Below are positions 15,384-23,309 of a stretch of 64,000 nt of DNA, piece after piece. Both the position numbers and the translations under genes were made by a program. Below the pieces are notes generated by a model. That model saw only the letters and a list, made by a program, of their open reading frames with translations. It had not been told where the DNA came from and made no database searches. Positions within the stretch are counted from its first letter, which is position 1. Each line of letters starts with the position of its first letter. Origin of the DNA: Pseudomonadota bacterium (GTDB taxonomy: Bacteria; Pseudomonadota; Gammaproteobacteria; Xanthomonadales; Rhodanobacteraceae); assembly GCA_023388255.1 (NCBI GenBank), contig JAEWGO010000001.1:124001-188000 (forward strand), written 5' to 3'.

Positions 15384-18300
15384 ATGAACGTGAAGTCGAT
15401 ACGATGGGGTTGGGGCCTGCTGCTGGTAGGCATGTTGGCGGCGATGCCGACCGCGGTGTTTGCCGATGAGGAAGGCGAGCACGACGATGCCACCGCACGC
15501 CGCAGGGCGATGGCGGAGTGGTACACCGACGATTACAGCCATCGCGGCTCGGATGACGAGGGCCACGATCGCAAGCAGGTGTTGTTCTCGCCGGAATACG
15601 AGCGCTTCCTCAACGAGGCGGCCCGCCGCGAGCGTCTGCGCCATGCTGCGCTGATGCCTTACAGCGGCACTTCCAACCCGGTGATCGATGCGCTTGCGCC
15701 GTTCGTCGCCGCGGCCAACGGCAACTGGCTCAACATCGGTCCCACCAGCGCCAATTTCGCGCAGAACGGTGGCATCTTGAACGTGACCGATGCCGGCCGC
15801 GTCAACGCCATCGTCACCGATCCCGCCAACCCCAATACGCTCTACGTGGCCTTCTCCGGCGGCGGTGTGTGGAAGTCCACCGACGGCGGCAGCACTTGGG
15901 CGGCGAAGACCGAAACGCTGGGATCGCTCTCGGTCGGAACGCTCGAAATGGCGCCCGACAATGCCGATACGCTGTATCTGGGCCTAGGCGATCCATTCGA
16001 CGGCACCGGCATGGGTCTGGTCAAGTCGACCGACGGTGGCGACAACTGGGGCAACGTCGTCTATCTCGGCAACTCCACCATCATTCCCGACATCGAAGTC
16101 GCACGCAGCGACACCAGCATCGTGCTGGCCGCGACCAATGCCGGCCTGTACCGCTCGACCAACGGTGGCGCGAGCTTCAGCAAGGTGACGATCGCTACCG
16201 GTGTGGCTGGCGATCCTTACGTGTGGACCATTGCGTGGGGTGGCGGCACCAACTTCGTGCTGAGCCTGGAAGCCGACCCGGCCAATGCCAGCTACCAGAC
16301 CAACGGCCAGATCTGGCGCTCCACCGATAACGGCGTCACCTGGACCCGCTCCACGGGCATCACCGACACCAACGGCATCACCCGGTTGGCCGTGGCTGCA
16401 GCGGCGTCCGATCGCAACGTCATGTATGTCGAGGCGGCCAACAACAACTCCTATACCGGCTCGTCCACCGACCTCGCCAATTTCTTCAAGTCCACCGACA
16501 ACGGCGTGACCTGGACCGGCATTGGCAAGACCGGCACCACCTACAAGGCCTACACCAATGCCAGTACCGTCCGCGTCAATGCACTCCTGAACGGGCAGGG
16601 TTGGTACAACCAGGTCGTGCTGGTCGATCCGACCAATCCCGACGTCGTCTATTTCGGCGGTGCGCTGCTGGCGGCCAAGAGCGCCGATGGCGGCGCCACC
16701 TATTCGCGGGCGACCGACTGGCTGGCGCAGTTCGGCCTGCCCTACGTGCACGCCGACTTCCACGCCGGCCACATCGCCAGCAATGGCGCGCTCTACTTCG
16801 GCACCGACGGCGGCATCTTCCGCTCCACCAACAACGGCAGCACCTTCACTGACACCCTCAACCGCGGCATCGCCTCGCACCTGATCTACCAGGTCGGCTC
16901 CTCGACCGCCAACCGCGATGCCGTGGTCGCCGGCCTGCAGGACAACGGCACGCGCGTGCGAGTGGGCAACACGGCCGTGTTCAACCAGATCATTGGTGGC
17001 GACGGGTTCGGCTGCAACATCAACCGCTCCAACGCGAACCAGATGCTCGGCAGCCTGTACTACAGCCGCATCTACAAGAGCACCAACGGTGGCACCAGCT
17101 TCAGCCAGTCGTGCAGCGGCATCACCGAATGCAACAACTCCAGCACCGCGCCGTTCACCACGCGCATCGCGGAGTGGAAGGGCGACGCCACCGGCAATAC
17201 CTTGTTCACCTTCAGCAATACAAAGGTCTACAAGAGCACGAACTACGCCACGTCGTGGACCGCGCTCGGCACCACGGGCCTGCCGAGTGGCCTGGTCATG
17301 CGCAACGTCGGCGTGGCAGCGGGCAGCGTGAATACGGTCGGCGTCGTCGCCAACTCGGGCCGAGCCTTCATGACGACCAACGGCGGCACGAGCTGGACAC
17401 AGATCGGCAGCACCACGAGCCTGCCCGGCAACGGGCTCAGCCTGTCCTCGATCACGTTCGATCCGGGCAACGCCGGCATCGTCTACATCGCGTCGGTGGC
17501 GCCGGATTCGGCGTCCACCCACCTGTGGCGTTCGACCAACGGCGGCAGCAGCTGGTCGGCGATCGACGGCACCACCTCGGGCTTCCCGACCGGCATTCCG
17601 GTCAACAACCTCATCGTCGATCCGCTGACCAGCAGCACGTTGTACGCCGCCACACATCTGGGCGTGTACACATCCAGCGACAGCGGCGCGACGTGGACAC
17701 GCTACGGCGCCGGCATGCCGCTGGTGAACGTGACCGACCTGTACGTGGCCGACGACGGCAGCCTGATCCGCGCCGCGACCTTCGGACGCTCGGTGTGGGA
17801 ATACGCGCCTAGCGGCAACGCATCGCCCGTCGCGGATTTCACCTTCACCACGAACAATCTCAGCGCCAGCTTCACCGATGTGTCCACCGACAGCGACGGC
17901 AGCATCGTTTCGCGGGCATGGAACTTCGGCGACGGCAATACCTCGACGGCAACCAACCCGAGCCACACCTACGCCACCGCCGGCAGCTACCCCGTCACGC
18001 TTACCGTGACCGACGACGGCGGTGCCACCAACACCATCAGCAAAACGGTAACTGTGGCGACATCGAACGTGCCGCCGACCGCGAATTTCGGCTTCGCCGT
18101 CGCCTACCTCACGGCGAACTTCACTGACGGGTCCACCGACAATGACGGCTCGATCGCGTCGCGTTCGTGGAGCTTCGGTGACGGCGCCACGTCGACAGCC
18201 ATCAATCCGAGCCATACCTACGCCACTGCCGGCACCTACAGCGTCACGCTGACCGTGACCGACAACCTCGGTGCGACCGGCTCGATCACGAAGCCGGTGA

Positions 18301-19136
18301 CGGTGGCGGCGAACGTGCCTCCGACGGCCAACTTCACGTTCTCCACGAACAACCTCGCCGCCAGCTTCATCGATGCGTCCACCGACGGCGACGGCAGCAT
18401 CGCGTCGTGGGCATGGAGCTTCGGCGATGGCGGCACCTCCACGCAGCAGAATCCGAGTCACACCTACGCGGCGGCTGGCAGCTACACCGTCACGCTCACG
18501 GTGACCGACAACGCTGGCGCGACCAACGCCGTCAACAAGCCGGTGACGGTGACGCCGCCCACGTTCACGGTCACGCCGAGCTCCAGCGGCAATGGCACGA
18601 TCTCGCCCAACACGCCGCAGTCGGTGGCGAGCGGCGCAACGCAGGCGTTCGTGCTGACCGCGAATGCCGGCTACCACATCCTCAACGTCACGGGATCATG
18701 CCCGGCAGGCACGTCGAGCGGTGGCAGCTATACCACCGGCGCCATCACCGCCAATTGCAGCGTGATCGCGAACTTCGCGGCCAATCCGTCCCATCACCTC
18801 GTGGTGGCGCCGGTGGCGAACGTGCTCCAAGGCGATCGCCTGGGTGGGGTGACGGTGTCGATCGTCGACGTGGACGGCAACGTGATCACGACCGATTCCG
18901 CCTCGCAGATCACCCTGGCGACCACCGCCTGCGGCGGTCCGGTGGCGCTGGGACAGGCTACCGCCAGCAATGGTGTCGCCAGTTTCCCGGCCAATGCCAC
19001 GGCGCGCTTCTACATGTTGGCTGCCGGCAAGATGCTGACCGCGAGCAGCGGCAGTCTGAGCGGCAGCGCATTGTTCGACGTCGTCGCGGGGGGCGAACTC
19101 CTGTTTGCCGACGACTTCGAAAGCTGTCGCCTGTAA
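15384..19136 (+). CDS. secreted Asp-box (BNR/sortilin-like) beta-propeller protein with three PKD domains
   Basis: 1250 residues. A signal peptide (GLLLVGMLAAMPTAVFA) is followed by a propeller region (about 110-810). I count about twelve Asp-box motifs of the form S-T-D/N-G-G-x-T/S-W/F, for example KSTDGGSTW, RSTDNGVTW, MTTNGGTSW. Three PKD domains follow (about 812-893, 895-976, 977-1059), each with WxFGDG and NPSHTYAxAGxYxVTLTVTD. A ~75-residue repeat-type domain (GNGTISPNTPQSVASG) and an Ig-like adhesion-type domain come next. The protein ends LLFADDFESCRL. GGGGGAG precedes ATG by 6 bases. The architecture suits a secreted glycan- or protein-binding or degrading protein; no catalytic residues are evident. 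Confidence 0.85.
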   Translation: MNVKSIRWGWGLLLVGMLAAMPTAVFADEEGEHDDATARRRAMAEWYTDDYSHRGSDDEGHDRKQVLFSPEYERFLNEAARRERLRHAALMPYSGTSNPVIDALAPFVAAANGNWLNIGPTSANFAQNGGILNVTDAGRVNAIVTDPANPNTLYVAFSGGGVWKSTDGGSTWAAKTETLGSLSVGTLEMAPDNADTLYLGLGDPFDGTGMGLVKSTDGGDNWGNVVYLGNSTIIPDIEVARSDTSIVLAATNAGLYRSTNGGASFSKVTIATGVAGDPYVWTIAWGGGTNFVLSLEADPANASYQTNGQIWRSTDNGVTWTRSTGITDTNGITRLAVAAAASDRNVMYVEAANNNSYTGSSTDLANFFKSTDNGVTWTGIGKTGTTYKAYTNASTVRVNALLNGQGWYNQVVLVDPTNPDVVYFGGALLAAKSADGGATYSRATDWLAQFGLPYVHADFHAGHIASNGALYFGTDGGIFRSTNNGSTFTDTLNRGIASHLIYQVGSSTANRDAVVAGLQDNGTRVRVGNTAVFNQIIGGDGFGCNINRSNANQMLGSLYYSRIYKSTNGGTSFSQSCSGITECNNSSTAPFTTRIAEWKGDATGNTLFTFSNTKVYKSTNYATSWTALGTTGLPSGLVMRNVGVAAGSVNTVGVVANSGRAFMTTNGGTSWTQIGSTTSLPGNGLSLSSITFDPGNAGIVYIASVAPDSASTHLWRSTNGGSSWSAIDGTTSGFPTGIPVNNLIVDPLTSSTLYAATHLGVYTSSDSGATWTRYGAGMPLVNVTDLYVADDGSLIRAATFGRSVWEYAPSGNASPVADFTFTTNNLSASFTDVSTDSDGSIVSRAWNFGDGNTSTATNPSHTYATAGSYPVTLTVTDDGGATNTISKTVTVATSNVPPTANFGFAVAYLTANFTDGSTDNDGSIASRSWSFGDGATSTAINPSHTYATAGTYSVTLTVTDNLGATGSITKPVTVAANVPPTANFTFSTNNLAASFIDASTDGDGSIASWAWSFGDGGTSTQQNPSHTYAAAGSYTVTLTVTDNAGATNAVNKPVTVTPPTFTVTPSSSGNGTISPNTPQSVASGATQAFVLTANAGYHILNVTGSCPAGTSSGGSYTTGAITANCSVIANFAANPSHHLVVAPVANVLQGDRLGGVTVSIVDVDGNVITTDSASQITLATTACGGPVALGQATASNGVASFPANATARFYMLAAGKMLTASSGSLSGSALFDVVAGGELLFADDFESCRL
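17818..18557 (+). repeat. three tandem ~247-bp PKD-encoding repeats
   Basis: Three consecutive units of about 247 bp encode near-identical PKD domains; several stretches, such as the one encoding NPSHTYA, are closely similar at DNA level. This suggests recent internal duplication and possible copy-number variation. Confidence 0.75.
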
Positions 19137-19152
19137 CGAGTCAAGCAAGCGG

Positions 19153-19179
19153 GCGTCCCCGGATCTGGTCCGGGGGCGC
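19153..19179 (+). terminator. strong hairpin after the Asp-box/PKD gene
   Basis: GCGTCCCCGGA (19153-19163) pairs over 11 bp (one G-U) with TCCGGGGGCGC (19169-19179), 16 bases after the stop. There is no T-tract directly after it. A second hairpin, ATCTCCGC (19209-19216) with GCGGAGAT (19230-19237), is followed by TGCTGTTT. Together they probably end the transcript. The rest of the 320-bp gap up to 19456 holds only a -10-like TAGACT near 19432. Confidence 0.65.
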
Positions 19180-19456
19180 TGCGCGACGATCGCCTCGCCC
19201 CAATCCGCATCTCCGCTCGGTCGTGCAGGGCGGAGATTGCTGTTTCGTCATTCGTCCCCGTTCCCGTGGCCGCAGCGCGAGAAACCGGTTGCCACCTCTC
19301 TTGCGCGGGTGCGCCATATCGGGTCTGAATTCGCCTCGTCCGGACGCGCTGCCGTCGCGCACCGTCCGTGGGCGGAGGCCACGTCGGCAACGTGCCGCAC
19401 GTGTGGACGGAACCCGGGCGCTAGACTCTCAGACCCGATCCCGCCGCGTGACTCCA

Positions 19457-20785
19457 ATGCCCGTGTTGCTCCCCTTGCTGCTCGCCGCGTCCGCCGCGGC
19501 CGGCACCGACGATGCGTTGATCGTCGACATCCGTGCGGCCAGCCCGGTCGAGGTTGCCGCGCTCAAGCAAGGCGATGGCGTGCGTTGGTGGCTGGAACTC
19601 GGCAACCGCATGCTCCTGGCGGGCGACGTCGCGGCAGGGTCGCCGTTGCCGGCATCGACGCCGGTATTGGCGCAGCTGTCGGACCTGCGCGTGGAGGATC
19701 TCGCCTTGCGCGCGGTCGGTTGCGCCATCCACGAGGACGCTCCGGGTCGCCTGCTCGCACGCGGCGGCCGCTGGCAATTGCGCCAACTCGCCGTGGGCGA
19801 GACGTTGCCACGCGATGCGGACGAACACTGGCGTCCGGTGCAGCCGAACGAGGTGGTCGCGCGGCAGTATCGCCTCGATGCGCCGCTGGCCGCGCCAGCC
19901 GATCCGCGGGTGTTGCCGCTGGTGCGCCACATCGACACGTCACGCTGGTTCGCCGATCTCAGCCAGTTGGCATCGTGGGACCGCTCCAGCTTTGGCACCA
20001 CCGGCCTGTTTGCCGCGCGCGACTGGATCGGCGCGCAGTTCGCCGGTCTTGGCCTCACGGTCGCGAAACCGGATTTCACGATGCCGGGCGCGAACGGCGG
20101 ATCGATCACGCGGCAGAACGTGGTCGGCATGTGGACCGGCACGACGGTGCCGGACGAATGGGTCGTCGTCGGTGCGCACTACGATTCGCGCAATGCCGAT
20201 CTCCGCGCGGTCAACGACACGCCCGGCGCCGAGGACAATGCGAGCGGCTGCGCCGGCGTGATCGAGATCGCGCGCGCGCTGTTGCCGTTCCGTCCGCAGC
20301 GCTCGGTGCTGTTCATGTGCTATGCCGGCGAGGAGCAGGGGTTGTATGGCAGCGAGCGCCACGTGCAGGCGCTGCAGGCGAGCGGCGACATCGCCAAGGT
20401 CACCTCGGTAGTCATCATGGACATGATCGGCTACAGCGAGGACGACCAGCTCGATGCGGAATATGAAAGCTATCCGCAATGGCAGGCGTATCTGAACCGC
20501 TTCGGCGCCGCGGCCGCGACGTATGCGCCGGAGTTGAACATCTCGATCAGCCTCAACCCGTTCGGCTCCGACCACATGCCGTACCTCGACGCCGGCAGGC
20601 AGGCGCTGCTCGGCATCGAGTCGGACTACGACATCTATCCGCACTATCACGAAAGCACCGACATTCCGGTCAACATCGGGCCGAATGCCGAGGCGATGGG
20701 CGGCGCGATCCTGAAGACGAACGTTGCCGTGCTGGCCGATCTCGCCGGCGCGTCGGACGGGATCTTCGGCAACGGCTTCGAGTAG
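19457..20785 (+). CDS. secreted M28-family zinc aminopeptidase-like protein
   Basis: 442 residues. A short hydrophobic signal (MPVLLPLLLAASAAAG) precedes a ~130-residue N-terminal domain and an M28 catalytic domain (about 175-430). All expected residues are visible: His241 in GAHYDSRN, Asp260 in GAEDNASG, catalytic Glu292 with Glu293 in GEEQGLYGS, Asp322 in MDMIGY, and His398 in YHESTD. It should remove N-terminal residues from peptides outside the cytoplasm. It ends GIFGNGFE, resembling the tail of the preceding secreted protein. ATG 19457 is preferred; upstream codons in frame overlap the hairpins and are non-coding in character. Confidence 0.9.
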   Translation: MPVLLPLLLAASAAAGTDDALIVDIRAASPVEVAALKQGDGVRWWLELGNRMLLAGDVAAGSPLPASTPVLAQLSDLRVEDLALRAVGCAIHEDAPGRLLARGGRWQLRQLAVGETLPRDADEHWRPVQPNEVVARQYRLDAPLAAPADPRVLPLVRHIDTSRWFADLSQLASWDRSSFGTTGLFAARDWIGAQFAGLGLTVAKPDFTMPGANGGSITRQNVVGMWTGTTVPDEWVVVGAHYDSRNADLRAVNDTPGAEDNASGCAGVIEIARALLPFRPQRSVLFMCYAGEEQGLYGSERHVQALQASGDIAKVTSVVIMDMIGYSEDDQLDAEYESYPQWQAYLNRFGAAAATYAPELNISISLNPFGSDHMPYLDAGRQALLGIESDYDIYPHYHESTDIPVNIGPNAEAMGGAILKTNVAVLADLAGASDGIFGNGFE

Positions 20786-20868
20786 GCCGCACCGCGCCGA
20801 AACCGTCATGCGCCGTGCAGGCGCGCCCGCTAGAATCCGCACTCCTTTTCCAGAACGACGACTTCCGC

Positions 20869-21498
20869 ATGTCGCCACCGAAATCCCTGCCGCCGCCGTT
20901 GTCGGCGCTGATCTTCTCCTCGCGCTGGCTGCAGTTGCCGCTCTACCTCGGCCTGATCGTCGCGCAGGGCGTCTATGTGGTGCTGTTCGTCAAGGAGCTG
21001 TGGCACCTCATCCACGGTGCGGTGAACTTCGGCGAACAGGAGATCATGCTGATCGTGCTCGGCCTGATCGACGTGGTGATGATCTCGAACCTGTTGATCA
21101 TGGTCATCGTTGGTGGCTACGAGACGTTTGTCTCGCGCCTGAATCTCGAAGGCCATCCGGACCAGCCCGAATGGCTGAGCCATGTCAACGCGTCCGTGCT
21201 GAAGGTCAAATTGGCGATGGCGATCATCGGCATCAGCTCGATCCATCTGTTGAAGACCTTCATCGCCGCCGGTGCGCTCGGCGATGGCGGATTGCCATTC
21301 TGCACCGCCGCCGAGTTCGCGCTTATCAAGGACACCGCGGTCGCAGCCCCACGCTGCAGCACGCTGACGACCGTCGGCGTCATGTGGCAAACGATCATCC
21401 ACTGCGTGTTCATCCTGTCGGCGATCGGCATCGCGCTGACCGACCGCATCATGAACAGCACCGGCTCGCATCGCGAGAGTCCGGTCAAGGCGCACTGA
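20869..21498 (+). CDS. UPF0114/YqhA-family inner-membrane protein
   Basis: 209 residues with four membrane segments (about 23-43, 59-84, 113-135, 168-190). The family signatures LIDVVMISNLLIMVIVGGYETFV (about 67-89) and SSIHLLK are clear. Function is not established for the family. TAGAAT at 20831-20836 is a good -10 element giving a leader of about 25 bases. ATG 20869 is the first start before the conserved region. Confidence 0.88.
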   Translation: MSPPKSLPPPLSALIFSSRWLQLPLYLGLIVAQGVYVVLFVKELWHLIHGAVNFGEQEIMLIVLGLIDVVMISNLLIMVIVGGYETFVSRLNLEGHPDQPEWLSHVNASVLKVKLAMAIIGISSIHLLKTFIAAGALGDGGLPFCTAAEFALIKDTAVAAPRCSTLTTVGVMWQTIIHCVFILSAIGIALTDRIMNSTGSHRESPVKAH

Positions 21499-21820
21499 AT
21501 CGTCGCGATTCGTGAATCCGGGTGCGCTGCATCCGCGAGGGAATGAACGATCTCGGCGCAAGGCGTGACACGCTGCGGCCGGCTTCGCCAATCGGCGATC
21601 CCGCCGGCGCCTGCATGCTCGGTGCGCTCGGTCGTCGCCCGGTCGGTGATGCCGAACGGGATGGCGGGAAGGTGCACGCGAATGCCTTCGCGCGCGGAGT
21701 GCGGAACGGCGAAAGCATGTCGTCGATGTCTCGCGCGCTGGGTGTTCCGCGTTGCGCGTGGCAAAGCATCCGCGCTGCAGGAACAGGCGGCCCTGCGAAT
21801 GTTCGAGGCGCATGCCGGAA
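21499..21820. other. 322-bp interval between convergent genes; nothing recognised
   Basis: Open stretches exist on both strands, but their translations are Arg/Pro/Ser-rich and match nothing I know. No clear hairpin with T-tract or promoter is visible. It may hold a decayed gene. Confidence 0.4.
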
Positions 21821-23248
21821 TCAGGGCGTTCGTTTGCGTCGAGAGGCAGGAGAGCCCGGCGCCATGATCGCGCGGCGGATGCTCGCCTCGCGCGCGCCGT
21901 CATCGAGGCGCACGCCAGCATCGGCAGGAATGATGCCGAGCGAGCCGTAGAGCGTCTTGAGATCCGGAAAATCGCGGCGCGTGCGATATTCGCGGAAGCG
22001 CTGCGAGAACGCATCGCTGCCGCTGAGCGCGTCGAGTTTCGCGACGAAGGCATCTGCAGGCCACGGCCGTTCACTCAGGCCGCAGCACGCATCGAAGCGG
22101 CGCAATGCCTCGTCGATGCTCATGCGGTTTTCGCTGGCACGACGCAGGTCCGCATCGACCTGAAGCCAATATGCGGTGCCACTCCAGTAGACGCGCTGGA
22201 AGTCGTGGCGTTCGCCCATCTGCGCGGCAGCGGCTTCGAGATCGACATCGCCGCGCGTCGCCTGCCTGCCGCGCGCAAAACCCGCGTCGAGCGCGGCCCA
22301 TGCCTGTTGCGGCGTCAGCAGTCCCGCGCGGGCGCGCAGCACGTTCTGGTAGTAGGTCGCGAGTCCCTCGGCGAGCCACGCGCCGCGATCGCCGAGGTAT
22401 GGATGGAACAGGTGCGAGAGTTCGTGCACGGCGATCCAATCGCGGTCGAACGCCGCATCCGGTTGCCCCGGGTCGACGAACAGGGTCAGCGCATGCCCTT
22501 GCCCGCGCGTCGACTGGCCGAATACGACTGCCTCGCGCTGCGTGCCGACCGGCACCACCAGCACCTGCACGTCGGCCAGTGGCAGCCGGCCATATGCCGA
22601 CAGCGCCGCGTGGCTGACCCGGCGCAGCCAGCCGAGCAGGCGCTCGCGCTGCGCGGCATCGGCGCCGTGCAGGATCGCCACGTGCAGTGTTCCACCGGCG
22701 AGCACGATCGCCTGCTCGCTGAAGCGGCCGATCGCGACGCGCGCCATCCAGTCGTCCGGCGTGTGCGGGATCGTGTAGCGGTCGGTGCCTTCGATGCGCC
22801 GCCACGGTGTCGAGATCGCGTAGCCCGGCGGCAGTTGCACGCGCGCTTCGGCGTCGCCCGCGCCGTCGACCTGCAGCAGCCAGTTCGACGGATCGACGAC
22901 GAGATCATCGCCGCCTTGCATGCGTCCGTGGCGCGCCTTTTCCGCCGCGAGTTCGCCGAGCGCAGCGCGATAGTGCAGGCATTCGCGAGCGCGCCAATTG
23001 CGCGCGAGCCATGCGCCCTCCGCACGCGAAACCGGAGCGCCGCTGTCGCGCGTGATCGCATCCAGATGCCGCGCGGAGGCGTCGCCCGCCGCGAAACGCA
23101 CGCTCGCCGCGGCGCGCGGCAGACACAGTTCGACTTGCATTGTCGTGTCGCGCGCGTCGTAGCGCAGCGTGTAGCGCGGAGCGTCCGCCGCATGCGCTGA
23201 AACCGCGCTGGCGAACAGGAGCGATACGGCTGTCAGACGGAGTGACAT
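21821..23248 (-). CDS. exported gluzincin metallopeptidase (M61/M1-like)
   Basis: 475 residues with signal peptide LTAVSLLFASAVSAHA. The zinc site is HELSH (His275, Glu276, His279) followed 15 residues later by Glu294 in WLAEGLATYY, the gluzincin arrangement. The N-terminal half is beta-rich (VQLPPGYAISTPWR), like the beta-sandwich before the catalytic domain of M61 glycyl aminopeptidases. No PDZ domain follows, unlike typical M61 members. The last ~30 residues are Arg/Ser-rich. It is divergent from uvrD with only 61 bases between start codons. Confidence 0.8.
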   Translation of the reverse strand: MSLRLTAVSLLFASAVSAHAADAPRYTLRYDARDTTMQVELCLPRAAASVRFAAGDASARHLDAITRDSGAPVSRAEGAWLARNWRARECLHYRAALGELAAEKARHGRMQGGDDLVVDPSNWLLQVDGAGDAEARVQLPPGYAISTPWRRIEGTDRYTIPHTPDDWMARVAIGRFSEQAIVLAGGTLHVAILHGADAAQRERLLGWLRRVSHAALSAYGRLPLADVQVLVVPVGTQREAVVFGQSTRGQGHALTLFVDPGQPDAAFDRDWIAVHELSHLFHPYLGDRGAWLAEGLATYYQNVLRARAGLLTPQQAWAALDAGFARGRQATRGDVDLEAAAAQMGERHDFQRVYWSGTAYWLQVDADLRRASENRMSIDEALRRFDACCGLSERPWPADAFVAKLDALSGSDAFSQRFREYRTRRDFPDLKTLYGSLGIIPADAGVRLDDGAREASIRRAIMAPGSPASRRKRTP

Positions 23249-23297
23249 GGCCGTGATCATGCGCCATCACGATGGCGAGACGAAGCCGTGCCGCCGG

Positions 23298-23303
23298 TAC
23301 AAT
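23298..23303 (+). promoter_or_regulatory. -10 element TACAAT placed for leaderless uvrD transcript
   Basis: TACAAT matches five of six bases of the sigma70 -10 consensus and ends 6 bases before the ATG of uvrD, so the expected start of transcription lies at the start codon. No clear -35 box is visible. Confidence 0.6.
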
Positions 23304-23309
23304 GGCGCG

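Noticed and set aside
15984..18677. 897-codon minus-strand frame inside the Asp-box/PKD gene
   Set aside because: The plus strand encodes clear Asp-box and PKD domains; the mirror has no recognisable features.
21499..21820. Possible decayed gene between the UPF0114 and gluzincin genes
   Set aside because: Open stretches on both strands give no recognisable domain in any frame.
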